This document shows positions 1 through 8,293 of a stretch of DNA of 64,000 nt, piece by piece. This stretch comes from Shimia abyssi (GTDB taxonomy: Bacteria > Pseudomonadota > Alphaproteobacteria > Rhodobacterales > Rhodobacteraceae): positions 1 through 64,000 of the forward strand of contig NZ_PYGJ01000015.1 of assembly GCF_003014475.1 (NCBI RefSeq), given 5' to 3'. The notes beneath the pieces are model-generated. The model was not told where the DNA came from and searched no databases. It worked only from the letters and a program-made list of their open reading frames with translations. A program made the position numbers and the translations under genes. The stretch's first letter is position 1. The number at the start of each line of letters is the position of its first letter.

Positions 1-2
1 CG

Positions 3-137
3 CATTGCGTGAAACGACTTGGCCAATCCTTGATGGCGGGTGACTTCGATCGTCAGGTCGCTGAGGTCCAAATCCGCATCGCGGCACTCAACCGCTTTAC
101 CGCTCTTGGTATACCTGCAACTGAGCCCGCAGGATAA
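3..137 (+). CDS. C-terminal fragment of an unidentified protein (5' end outside window)
   Basis: This frame is open from the window edge to a TAA at 135-137 and gives 44 residues ending in the residues ALGIPATEPAG. The composition is alternating charged and hydrophobic (for example AEVQIRIAAL), as in an amphipathic helix. I do not recognise the family. It lies upstream of the Tad pilus genes, separated by about 240 bases, so it may be an unrelated neighbour. A competing frame at 40-276 has no coding character. Confidence 0.5.
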   Translation, partial: HCVKRLGQSLMAGDFDRQVAEVQIRIAALNRFTALGIPATEPAG

Positions 138-378
138 GTCCGTCCGGGGAAACGGGAACTGCGCTCACACCCCGATTTGTGCAACAAGGCTTTCCTTCTC
201 TCTGTTTTCCTCAGAAACAACCGGAAAAAGAACCAGAATGGTTGCTAAGACGCCCCAATCCCGCCCCATTCCTTAGCGATAAATCAATCATACCAAGTCG
301 GACGGGCAACTGAGAGAGACGCCCACTCAATCCGACAAGGTCGATTAAACACTCAATGATCCTTTGGAGGGACACATC
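138..378 (+). promoter_or_regulatory. Leader and promoter region of the first pilin gene
   Basis: This stretch of 241 bases has no convincing gene. It must hold the promoter of the first Flp pilin, because that gene is the first of its strand after an unrelated tail. I could not pick out unambiguous -35/-10 boxes. A strong ribosome binding site (TTGGAGGG at 364-371) lies 7 bases before the pilin ATG. Confidence 0.35.
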
Positions 379-582
379 ATGATCAAGTTCATCAAAAACT
401 TCCGCAAAGACGACTCTGGCGCCGTAACTGTTGACTGGGTTGTTCTGACTGCCGCCGTTGTTGGTCTGGCTGTAGCTGCATACACAACCATCGAAACCAA
501 CACTGCGAGCCTGGCTGCTAACGCAGCGGGCACTCTGGGCGAGCAAAACGCTGACGCAACTGCTATCCCTGCAGACAACTAA
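379..582 (+). CDS. flp: Flp family type IVb pilin 1
   Basis: Structural subunit of the Tad pilus, 67 residues. A basic leader of 14 residues ends in Gly14 and is followed by the mature start AVTVDWVVLTAA. Prepilin peptidase should cut after Gly14, leaving a 53-residue pilin with one hydrophobic helix and an Ala/Asn-rich polar tail. The usual Glu5-Tyr6 pair of Flp pilins is Asp5-Trp6 here. The ATG at 379 is chosen over a TTG at 364 because GGAGG sits correctly in front of it. A stem-loop follows the gene, and a second pilin with the same core lies 180 bases downstream. Confidence 0.9.
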   Translation: MIKFIKNFRKDDSGAVTVDWVVLTAAVVGLAVAAYTTIETNTASLAANAAGTLGEQNADATAIPADN

Positions 583-609
583 GTTCGCATTTTGCGAAGG
601 ACGATTTGC

Positions 610-640
610 AAGGGGCCGCGTAGAACTACGCTGGCCCCTT
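610..640 (+). terminator. Strong stem-loop after pilin 1 (attenuator or mRNA-stabilising hairpin)
   Basis: AAGGGGCC then GCGTAG pairs with CTACGC and GGCCCCTT around a two-base AA gap, with one bulged T on the 3' arm, giving a stem of about 14 pairs starting 28 bases after the pilin stop. No T-run follows. It therefore looks more like a partial terminator or 3' stability element that keeps pilin mRNA more abundant than downstream messages than a full stop. Confidence 0.55.
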
Positions 641-760
641 GTCGCTCAAATAATAGGGTCGCGCGTCACACCCGTCGTGCAATCCAATTGTTGTTTTTTC
701 GGCAAGGGGTAGTGCCGGCAAACTTCCAATGGCCTCAGAACACCTAGCGGGAGAGATACC

Positions 761-940
761 ATGGAAAGATTCTTAAAGGGTTTTCAGCGCAACGAAAACG
801 GCGCTGTAACTGTTGATTGGGTCGTTCTAACGGCAGCATTGGTTGGCCTCGCGGTAGGTCTAGTTGGCGCGATTAGCGGCGCAACCCAAGGCGTCGCGAA
901 CAATACCGGTCAACAGATCGACGACCAGATCGAAGACTAA
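761..940 (+). CDS. flp: Flp family type IVb pilin 2
   Basis: A 59-residue protein in the same mould as the pilin upstream: a 14-residue basic leader (MERFLKGFQRNENG), then AVTVDWVVLTAALVGLAVG, then a short polar tail ending in QIDDQIED. Cleavage after Gly14 would give a 45-residue mature subunit with the same Asp5-Trp6 variant. The start is the ATG at 761, preceded by GCGGGAGAG at a normal distance. It may be an alternative or minor pilin. It lies between pilin 1 and cpaB and is probably transcribed with the Tad genes. Confidence 0.88.
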   Translation: MERFLKGFQRNENGAVTVDWVVLTAALVGLAVGLVGAISGATQGVANNTGQQIDDQIED

Positions 941-1091
941 TCTTTTTTCAGGTGTGTATTGCTGCCCGGCTCCACGAAACGAACTGATTTCGTCCCTCGA
1001 ACCGCCACAATTGCAATGCATAATCAATTCCGAAGAAGTCCCGATACGGGAACGCCAACCCGTGAAATGAATAACTGCGAGGTGATACATC

Positions 1092-1946
1092 ATGCGAGCT
1101 ATATTTGCCGTGGTCTTGCTGGTCGGCCTAGGTCTAGCCGGTTTTGCCGTCTACATGGCGCAAAACTATGTCGAAGGATACCAGTCCGCACTCGCAAAAG
1201 AACGTTCCGAGCGTCAGAACATCGATTTGGTGGACGGCTTTATCGTTGCGAAATCTTTGAAATATGGAGAACGACTGATCAAAGCAGACGTTAGGATTGT
1301 AAAATGGCCCAAAGCGGCCATGCCGGACGGAATGTTCACAACGGTCGAAGAGTTGTTCCCCAAAGGTGATGACCGCGACCGTGTGATTTTACGCGCGATG
1401 GAAAAAGGTGAAGTTCTGATTGCTGCCAAAGTTTCCAAACCGGGCGAAGAGGCCGGCATCACATCTCGACTTGAGCGTGGTCAGCGTGCCTTCGCGATAA
1501 AGGTTGACGTGACAAGTGGCGTTTCGGGGTTCTTGCGGCCTGGAGACCGCGTCGACGTTTATTGGACCGGCAAAGCTAGCGACAAACGCGACGCGCGTGG
1601 AGAATTTACCAAGTTGATCGAAGCCAATGTCAGCCTGATTGCAATTGACCAAACAGCCGATGAGGAAGTTAAGTCTGGCAAGATCGCCCGCACTGTAACG
1701 GTAGCAGCCTCTCCGCAGCAAGTAGCTGCGCTAGCACAAGCGCAATCGACTGGCCGCCTGTCACTTGCACTTGTCGGAGTTGAGGATGACACGATTGCCT
1801 CAGCGATTGAAGTCGATCAGCGTGAGCTGTTGGGATTTCAAATAGAAGAAGCCGTGGTAGAAGAAGTTGAGCGAGACCGGGTCTGCACAATCAAAACCCG
1901 AAAAGGCGGCAACGTCGTCCAAATTCCCATCCCCTGCACGAACTGA
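1092..1946 (+). CDS. cpaB: Flp pilus assembly protein CpaB (RcpC)
   Basis: Envelope protein of the Tad secretion machine, 284 residues, thought to work with the secretin in the periplasm. One N-terminal membrane anchor (residues 3-24) is followed by an SAF-type domain (about 45-115, with the GERLIKADVR and KGEVLIAAKV segments typical of CpaB). The RcpC/CpaB domain comes next (RAFAIKVDVTSGVSGFLRPGD, in which SGFLRPGDRVDVYW is the hallmark). GAGGTG precedes the ATG. A terminator lies just downstream, so cpaB ends the first transcription unit with the pilins. Confidence 0.93.
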   Translation: MRAIFAVVLLVGLGLAGFAVYMAQNYVEGYQSALAKERSERQNIDLVDGFIVAKSLKYGERLIKADVRIVKWPKAAMPDGMFTTVEELFPKGDDRDRVILRAMEKGEVLIAAKVSKPGEEAGITSRLERGQRAFAIKVDVTSGVSGFLRPGDRVDVYWTGKASDKRDARGEFTKLIEANVSLIAIDQTADEEVKSGKIARTVTVAASPQQVAALAQAQSTGRLSLALVGVEDDTIASAIEVDQRELLGFQIEEAVVEEVERDRVCTIKTRKGGNVVQIPIPCTN

Positions 1947-1978
1947 CCATAGGAGTTCGAACAGATGCAACTTTGATG

Positions 1979-2004
1979 AGGCGCCAGTCACTGGCGCCTT
2001 TTTT
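1979..2004 (+). terminator. Rho-independent terminator between cpaB and cpaC
   Basis: AGGCGCCAG and CTGGCGCCT form a perfect 9-bp stem with a three-base TCA loop, followed by six T. This is an unambiguous intrinsic terminator 32 bases after the cpaB stop. The rest of the gap (2005-2145) should then hold a promoter for cpaC. Confidence 0.9.
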
Positions 2005-2145
2005 GTTCTAGCCTGTGTTCAGTTATCCACATGCACTAAACCTCCGAAACCTTTGATTCTTGCAAAAAAACTTAAACTGACGCACAGTGCAAATAAATGT
2101 GGACGTTAGATCCATGATCCGAGGCGTGATCGAGAGGCAGGTCAC

Positions 2146-3549
2146 ATGAAAAATCGACGTATCGTACAGGCCGCGTTAGTCGGGGCTTTCCTATGCATTC
2201 TTCCTGTTTTATCAGGTCCAGTTCAGGCAGAATCCCTTCGCATCGTGCGAAGCGGCACATCCTCTGGGCTAAGCGTACCAATGAACCGCGCGGTGGTCGT
2301 CGAGAGTGACGTTCCATTCGCGGAACTTTCGATCGCGAACCCCGCGATTGCAGACATTTCATCCCTATCTGATCGCACGATCTATGTTTTGGGTAAGGCG
2401 CCTGGCATCACAACGCTGACTTTGCTGGACGCGACCGGCAAGCTCATTACCAACGTAGAGGTCAGTGTATCTCCGGATATTTCTGAGTTCAAAGAGCGCT
2501 TACGTCAGATCCTACCAGGGGAAAAGATTGAGGTCCGCACTGCAAACGACGGTGTTGTACTTTCAGGAACCGTATCTTCTGCTCAAAAGCTACAACGCGC
2601 ATTGGATCTCGCCCAGCGCTATGCGCCTGAACGTGTATCCAACCTGATGGTCGTCGGTGGCGTCCAACAGGTTATGCTAAAAGTACGATTTGCAGAAATG
2701 CAGCGCACTGTCTCGAAATCACTGAGTTCATCGGTAATTGCCAACAACCCCGCCAACGTCTTGTTGGAAACAGGTACGTTGCTCGGGACCACTGCATCTG
2801 GCTCTGCTCCAACGATTCCGGCCAACACTGCAGGTGCTCTTGGTTTTACGTTCGGCGTTGGCTCGTTCGAAGTCGGCATTCTTCTGGAAGCTTTAGAGCG
2901 CAAGGGCGTCGTGCGCACTTTAGCTGAACCGAACCTTACCGCCCTTTCTGGACAAGAGGCTAAATTTTTGGCCGGTGGCGAATACCCTATTCCTGTTGCT
3001 CAGGACGACAATACAATCACTGTCGAGTTCAAACCATTTGGTGTCGAACTCAACTTTATTCCCCGCGTCGTAGACGGTGACCTGATCAACCTTGAATTGG
3101 CAGCCGCTGTCTCTGCAATTGACACTGCCAACAGCTTCTCAGACGGGACAATTTCGATCGCGGGTTTCCGGCGGCGCGAAGCCTCTACAACGGTTGAACT
3201 GCGTGACGGAGAAAGCTTCGCAATTGCAGGCTTGCTGCAAGATGACTTTCAGGACAACAACGACCAGATTCCGTGGCTTGGCGATGTTCCTGTTCTAGGT
3301 GCACTTTTTCGCAGCGCAGATTTTCAGCGCGATCAGTCAGAATTGGTCATCATCATCACGGCACATCTGGTAACCCCTACCAGGGGCGAAGCGCTTTCCC
3401 TGCCCACTGACCGGATCAAGCCGCCAACCGAACAGGGGCTGTTCCTTTATGGCCACGTCGCACGCGACGCAAAAGCCCCGCAAAAAGGCCCAGCCGGCGA
3501 AGTTGCCAAACAGGACTTCTCCGGATCCTACGGCTATGTGATGGACTAA
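2146..3549 (+). CDS. cpaC: Tad outer-membrane secretin CpaC (RcpA)
   Basis: Type II/III secretin family protein of 467 residues that forms the outer-membrane channel for the Flp pilus. Signal peptide 1-28 (cleavage near VQA-ES). N-terminal pilus-secretin domain (about 35-110, with the VPFAELSIANPAIADI and LGKAPGITTLTL segments). BON-like domain (about 115-170, KIEVRTANDGVVLSGTV). C-terminal secretin domain (about 240-410) with VVRTLAEPNLTALSG and AGGEYPIPV. The C-terminal tail is polar. It opens the second transcription unit of the locus and is followed 11 bases later by the OmpA lipoprotein. Confidence 0.95.
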   Translation: MKNRRIVQAALVGAFLCILPVLSGPVQAESLRIVRSGTSSGLSVPMNRAVVVESDVPFAELSIANPAIADISSLSDRTIYVLGKAPGITTLTLLDATGKLITNVEVSVSPDISEFKERLRQILPGEKIEVRTANDGVVLSGTVSSAQKLQRALDLAQRYAPERVSNLMVVGGVQQVMLKVRFAEMQRTVSKSLSSSVIANNPANVLLETGTLLGTTASGSAPTIPANTAGALGFTFGVGSFEVGILLEALERKGVVRTLAEPNLTALSGQEAKFLAGGEYPIPVAQDDNTITVEFKPFGVELNFIPRVVDGDLINLELAAAVSAIDTANSFSDGTISIAGFRRREASTTVELRDGESFAIAGLLQDDFQDNNDQIPWLGDVPVLGALFRSADFQRDQSELVIIITAHLVTPTRGEALSLPTDRIKPPTEQGLFLYGHVARDAKAPQKGPAGEVAKQDFSGSYGYVMD

Positions 3550-3560
3550 GGAACAGACCT

Positions 3561-4217
3561 ATGTGGAAGCACTTTGCCGCCCTCGCACTTCTTCTAACCA
3601 GCGCTTGTTCGGACGGCGACCGAGACGCCGTTCCCTCATGGTGGCGCGAAGCAGGATCAGTTATTGACAATGGCCATTTCGGAGAGGCGACTTTAAACAA
3701 CACGAGCATTCACAATGGCGACAAGCAATATGTTTTGGCACTGGCCAACCGATTCTCTGAGGAAGTGAATTCGACAGTCAACTTTGCATTCGACAGCACT
3801 CAACTTGACCACGCCGCGCGCATGACACTCCAACAACAAGCATCTTGGATTCTTCAATTCCCCGAAGTCCGCTTCAAAGTTTACGGTCACACGGATCTCG
3901 TCGGCAGCGATGCCTACAACAGAAGCCTTGGTTTGCGACGCGCAAAAACTGTGGTCAGCTATCTGGTGGCGCGCGGTGTTAACCGTGACAGATTGGAGGC
4001 GGTGGTTTCCCTCGGCAAAGAGCAACCCCTTGTCGTCACCCAAGGTCGCGAACGTCGAAACCGCCGAACTGTCACAGAGGTCACTGGCTTTGTGGATCGT
4101 CATCCGACAGTGCTTGACGGAAAATACGCAGAAGTTGTTTATCGTCAGTATGTTACCGGCGCAAAACCTCAAACCGAGCTGGTCGGATTGTCCGCGACCG
4201 GAACAAGTAGCGAATAA
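3561..4217 (+). CDS. OmpA-family lipoprotein of the Tad locus
   Basis: 218 residues. A lipoprotein signal ends at Cys16 (lipobox LTSAC). The mature part has a linker and then an OmpA/Pal-like peptidoglycan-binding domain (about 70-170): NFAFDSTQLDHAA, VYGHTDLVGSDAYNRSLGLR and the NRRT motif. Such proteins follow cpaC in many alphaproteobacterial Tad loci and probably anchor the secretin complex to peptidoglycan, which I infer from position. It ends the cpaC unit, with a strong terminator 36 bases downstream. Confidence 0.9.
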   Translation: MWKHFAALALLLTSACSDGDRDAVPSWWREAGSVIDNGHFGEATLNNTSIHNGDKQYVLALANRFSEEVNSTVNFAFDSTQLDHAARMTLQQQASWILQFPEVRFKVYGHTDLVGSDAYNRSLGLRRAKTVVSYLVARGVNRDRLEAVVSLGKEQPLVVTQGRERRNRRTVTEVTGFVDRHPTVLDGKYAEVVYRQYVTGAKPQTELVGLSATGTSSE

Positions 4218-4253
4218 TCACAAACTAATCTAGCTTACAAAACCCAAAGCGAG

Positions 4254-4279
4254 AGACCGGCCAAAGCGCCGGTCTTTTT
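4254..4279 (+). terminator. Rho-independent terminator after the OmpA lipoprotein gene
   Basis: AGACCGGC and GCCGGTCT form a perfect 8-bp stem with a CAAAGC loop, followed by five T. Transcription of cpaE must restart downstream. Confidence 0.88.
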
Positions 4280-4563
4280 GCATCTTCGCAACGCGTCACC
4301 GCAAATGGCATAAGGCCCATCTGTTTCAACCAGTGGGGAAACGAATTGGCAATTGCGTCTTGATCGTCGCACAATTCCGCACAATTTCGGTTTTTTGGCC
4401 CCAATGTTGCCCCAGTTAGAGGTGATTTTCTGATCAATGGGACAAGTGTGTCGACGAGAGTCGCGCTCTTGCACCAAGGAAACGGAACCGGGGCAGCAGT
4501 GTTGGTAACGCCCCTCAATCCGAAAAAGAAATGCGGATGCCGCGAGCAAGGAACCAGAGGCTT
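4280..4563 (+). promoter_or_regulatory. Non-coding stretch, probable promoter region of cpaE operon
   Basis: About 280 bases between a terminator and cpaE with no convincing gene on either strand. Since the terminator closes the previous unit, the promoter for cpaE-cpaF-tadB-tadC should lie here. I could not assign boxes with confidence. Confidence 0.35.
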
Positions 4564-5820
4564 ATGACGAGTAGCGAGCCGATCCAAAGCGAACCGAGCC
4601 CGATCCTGGCGTGTACCATTTGCCGGGACGTGCAAAACTTTGAACTCCTCATAGTGGATATGGAGGAGGCTCTAGGAGAGCAATGGGGTGATTTGGGGTT
4701 TGAGGATGCGATTCCGTTCATGTCCCAACCCGAAGCCGCGCATCTGAATTTTATTGCTCTCGCCATCGATGATCTTGACGAGGAAAACCTGTCTCAATTG
4801 ACGGACATTATTTCCGAGGCTCGCAACCGGAACATCCAAACAATTTTGATTGCAGAGGACGTTACTCCAGCGTCGCTGCATCACTTGCTACGTCAAGGCG
4901 CAAACGAGTTCATTCCTTACCCTCTTCCCCCCGGCGAATTGCAATCGGTCATCGAAAAATCGGACAATGCCGGATCAGATGAAGAGATCGTACCAGATCA
5001 ACCTCAGCAACCCGCTGTCGCATTAAACTCCCGTTCTGAATCTCGTGAAGGTGTTCTAATCGCGGCTCAGGGACTCGCTGGTGGAACGGGCGCGACAACA
5101 CTTGCGGTAAACTTAGGTTGGGAATTGGCAAACATCTCTAAGAAGAACTCACCCTCGGTTTGCCTGCTAGATTTGGACCTGCAATTCGGTTCAGTTTCGA
5201 CTTTTCTGGATCTACCCAGACAAGACGCCGCATTCGAAGTAATCACCGATACCGAAAGTATGGATAGCGAGAGTTTCGGACAGGCATTACAGACCTACGA
5301 AGACAAACTGCACGTGCTGACGTCGCCACCTGATATCATTCCCATGGACCTGGTATCGCCCGAGGATATCGAACGTATTCTTGATGTAGCGCGCAGGCAC
5401 TATGACTATGTGATCGTCGATATGCCTTCGGTCTTGGTGCAATGGTCCGAAGTCGTTCTCAATACGGCCCATGTCTATTTCGCGACTATGGAAATTGACA
5501 TGCGCTCAGCCCAGAACGCCATGCGGCTTAAACGTGCACTCCAAGCCGAAGACCTTCCATTTGAAAAGCTGCGCTATGTCATGAACCGCGCACCAAAATT
5601 CACCGATCTAAGCGGAAAGAGCCGTGTGAAAAGGCTCGCGGAAAGCCTCGGCATTTCAATCGACCTACACTTGCCGGATGGCGGCAAACAGGTCGCCGCG
5701 AGCGGCGATCATGGCCAGCCATTGGGGCTAAGCGCGGCCAAGAACCCGCTTCGTAAAGAAATCGCCAAACTAGCGACCAGCCTATTCGAAATCGAACACG
5801 CTGACGATAAAGCAGCTTAA
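4564..5820 (+). CDS. cpaE: Tad pilus assembly protein CpaE / TadZ (MinD-like)
   Basis: 418 residues. The N-terminal receiver-like domain (about 20-130; phosphoryl-acceptor features are not obvious) is followed by a ParA/MinD-like domain (about 165-400). It is thought to place the Tad machine at the pole or membrane. The P-loop region AAQGLAGGTGATTLAVN lacks both the signature lysine and the Walker lysine, as in TadZ-type atypical ATPases. LLDLDLQFGSV and VIVDMPSV are the conserved strands. I prefer the ATG at 4564 (AGAGG upstream) over 4531, but this is not certain. It overlaps no neighbour, and cpaF follows after 14 bases. Confidence 0.9.
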   Translation: MTSSEPIQSEPSPILACTICRDVQNFELLIVDMEEALGEQWGDLGFEDAIPFMSQPEAAHLNFIALAIDDLDEENLSQLTDIISEARNRNIQTILIAEDVTPASLHHLLRQGANEFIPYPLPPGELQSVIEKSDNAGSDEEIVPDQPQQPAVALNSRSESREGVLIAAQGLAGGTGATTLAVNLGWELANISKKNSPSVCLLDLDLQFGSVSTFLDLPRQDAAFEVITDTESMDSESFGQALQTYEDKLHVLTSPPDIIPMDLVSPEDIERILDVARRHYDYVIVDMPSVLVQWSEVVLNTAHVYFATMEIDMRSAQNAMRLKRALQAEDLPFEKLRYVMNRAPKFTDLSGKSRVKRLAESLGISIDLHLPDGGKQVAASGDHGQPLGLSAAKNPLRKEIAKLATSLFEIEHADDKAA

Positions 5821-5834
5821 GGGAAGGAAACACC

Positions 5835-7307
5835 ATGTTTTCCCGTTATAAGAAAACTACTAGTGCCAAACCAAATGGCGCAGTCGCCACCGGGGCGGTC
5901 AAAGGCAATTCAGCCTCCACGACACCACAAACCACCCAGGTTTCCAAACCTGACGCTGCGCCGAAAAAACCAATAATGAGGAAACCCTTGGCAACGGCGC
6001 CAGCCCAAGTTGTCGCTGGCGATAAAGAACGTCGTCGCAAAGAGCGCCTTGGTGAAATTAAACTGGAACTGCACCGCGAACTACTGGACAATCTTAACCT
6101 CTCAGTGCTGGACAAAGCCTCCGAAAAGGAGCTGCGCGCGGAGATTGGCGCAATCGCAACAGAGGTACTTCAGGAAAAGGCCATAGTGCTCAACCGTGAA
6201 GAGCGCACCAATCTGTTTCAAGAACTCTATGATGAAGTGACCGGTCTTGGCCCGCTCGAAACCCTGCTTCAGGACGAAACTGTCAACGACATTTTGGTAA
6301 ACGGGCCAAAACAGATTTTTGTCGAGCGTGAAGGCCGTTTGCAACTAACCGACATCGTTTTTAAAGATGAAAAGCACCTTCTACGCATTATCGACAAAAT
6401 CGTCTCAGCAGTAGGTCGTCGCGTTGACGAGTCAAACCCTTATGTTGACGCTCGCCTCCAAGACGGTTCGCGTTTCAACGCCATGGTTCCGCCAATCGCC
6501 GTCGATGGATCCCTTGTCTCCATTCGTAAATTTAAAAAGGACAAGCTTGGAATTGACGATCTCGTCGGGTTTGGCGCGTTCTCCGAGCAAATGGCAGCCT
6601 ACCTGCAGGCGGCAGTTTCCACGCGTCTCAATGTGATCGTCTCGGGTGGTACTGGCTCCGGTAAGACCACAACATTAAACGCGCTATCGTCCTTTATCGA
6701 CAATGCCGAACGCATCTTAACAATCGAAGACACCGCCGAACTCCAACTGCAACAGACCCATGTTGGTCGGATGGAAAGTCGCCCACCCAACGTTGAAGGC
6801 AAGGGCGAGGTATCCCCTCGGGATTGTCTAAAAAACGCGCTGCGGATGCGCCCAGACCGCATCATTGTAGGTGAGACGCGCGGCGAAGAAGTAATCGACA
6901 TGCTTCAAGCGATGAACACCGGTCACGATGGGTCAATGACCACGATCCACGCAAACTCGGCGCGCGATGGTGTGTCACGGCTGGAGAACATGATCGCCAT
7001 GGCTGGGATCGAAATGCCCATCAAGGCCGTACGCTCTCAAATCTCTTCGGCGGTGAACCTGATCGTTCAAGCCTCCCGACTTCAGGACGGGTCGCGCCGG
7101 ATGACCTCGATCACCGAAGTCACCGGAATGGAAGGTGACGTAATTTCCATGCAAGAACTGTTTCGATACCAACGAACCGGCCTCACCCCTGACAACAAAA
7201 TCATCGGCCATTTCACTGCCACCGGTGTCCGTTCGCATTATTCTGAACGTTTCCGCATGTGGGGCTACGAACTTCCGGCTGACATCTATGAACCGAGCGC
7301 GGGGTAA
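5835..7307 (+). CDS. cpaF: Tad pilus secretion ATPase CpaF (TadA)
   Basis: Type II/IV secretion-system hexameric ATPase, 490 residues, which powers Flp pilus assembly on the cytoplasmic side. A low-complexity Lys/Ala/Pro-rich N-terminal 60 residues is followed by a helical domain (about 75-170) and the N1/N2 ATPase core. Walker A is SGGTGSGKTTTLNAL. The Asp box is LTIEDTAELQL, and the Walker B region is DRIIVGETRGEEV. The His box is TGHDGSMTTIHANS. GGGAAGGA precedes the ATG. It is followed 5 bases later by tadB. Confidence 0.97.
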   Translation: MFSRYKKTTSAKPNGAVATGAVKGNSASTTPQTTQVSKPDAAPKKPIMRKPLATAPAQVVAGDKERRRKERLGEIKLELHRELLDNLNLSVLDKASEKELRAEIGAIATEVLQEKAIVLNREERTNLFQELYDEVTGLGPLETLLQDETVNDILVNGPKQIFVEREGRLQLTDIVFKDEKHLLRIIDKIVSAVGRRVDESNPYVDARLQDGSRFNAMVPPIAVDGSLVSIRKFKKDKLGIDDLVGFGAFSEQMAAYLQAAVSTRLNVIVSGGTGSGKTTTLNALSSFIDNAERILTIEDTAELQLQQTHVGRMESRPPNVEGKGEVSPRDCLKNALRMRPDRIIVGETRGEEVIDMLQAMNTGHDGSMTTIHANSARDGVSRLENMIAMAGIEMPIKAVRSQISSAVNLIVQASRLQDGSRRMTSITEVTGMEGDVISMQELFRYQRTGLTPDNKIIGHFTATGVRSHYSERFRMWGYELPADIYEPSAG

Positions 7308-7312
7308 CAACG

Positions 7313-8281
7313 ATGCCAATTTCTCCAGAACTCATAGTATATGGCCTTATTTTTGTGGGCGTATTCGTCCTTGTGGAAGGCATTTACCTAACCGTTTTCG
7401 GTAAGTCGATCAGCCTGAATAGCCGTGTCAATCGCCGTCTAGAAATGATGGACAAAGGCGCGCGGCGCGACGAAGTGCTTGAGCAACTCCGGAAGGAGAT
7501 GAATCAACATGGTGAAAACAAGACCATCCCACTCTATTCCATGCTGGCCGAAAAGGCACAGAAAGCCGCGATAGCGTTTACGCCACAACAGCTCATCTTG
7601 ATGATGGGAGCCGTTTCGGCCTTTGCATTTGTTGGACTTTCAGTTGGAACTCAAACTGGCGTCGCCACCACCGCTGTAATCTCTGTCATGATGGGTGTGG
7701 GAGGGGTCTATTTCTGGGTCAGCATGAAGGCGGGTAAGCGCATCGCCATGATTGAAGAACAACTTCCCGATGCCATCGAACTCATGGTGCGTTCGCTCAA
7801 AGTTGGCCACCCATTTTCGTCCGCGATTCAAATCGTGTCCCGTGAGATTGACGATCCACTTGCAACAGAATTTGGTCTGATCGCTGACGAAAGCGCATAT
7901 GGCCGTGACGTTGGCGAAGCACTCAAGGATATGGCAGAACGTCTTGATATGCAGGATATGCGCTTTCTCTCCGTTGCAGTCACGATCCAACAACAATCAG
8001 GTGGCAATTTGGCAGAGATTCTCGCCGGTTTGTCCAAAGTGATACGTGCTCGCTTCCGCCTGTTTCGCAGGGTCAAGGCCATTACCGCCGAAGCCAAGTG
8101 GTCCGGAAAGTTTCTTTCCGCCTTCCCTGTCGTCGCACTGATCGTGATCAACGTGCTTGACCCCAACTACTATGACGAAGTTAAGCCGCACGAACTATTC
8201 ATTCCAGGCTGTATTGCTGTGGGACTGTTTCTGGCCGCAAATCTGATCATCATGCGCATTCTGACGAACATCAAGGTCTGA
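7313..8281 (+). CDS. tadB: Tad inner-membrane platform protein TadB
   Basis: 322-residue inner-membrane protein with a type II secretion F (T2SSF) domain at about 165-290 (EEQLPDAIELMVRSLKVGH is the diagnostic start). There is one N-terminal membrane helix (about 6-28), a pair at about 105-145 and two at the C-terminus (about 260-320). It forms the assembly platform with TadC, on which CpaF acts. It is tightly packed between cpaF and tadC. Confidence 0.95.
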   Translation: MPISPELIVYGLIFVGVFVLVEGIYLTVFGKSISLNSRVNRRLEMMDKGARRDEVLEQLRKEMNQHGENKTIPLYSMLAEKAQKAAIAFTPQQLILMMGAVSAFAFVGLSVGTQTGVATTAVISVMMGVGGVYFWVSMKAGKRIAMIEEQLPDAIELMVRSLKVGHPFSSAIQIVSREIDDPLATEFGLIADESAYGRDVGEALKDMAERLDMQDMRFLSVAVTIQQQSGGNLAEILAGLSKVIRARFRLFRRVKAITAEAKWSGKFLSAFPVVALIVINVLDPNYYDEVKPHELFIPGCIAVGLFLAANLIIMRILTNIKV

Positions 8282-8293
8282 GGAGACACCAAA

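Noticed and set aside
4225..4635. Minus-strand open frame of 136 codons between the OmpA lipoprotein and cpaE
   Set aside because: It crosses a clear terminator and the start of cpaE, and its product has no recognisable features.
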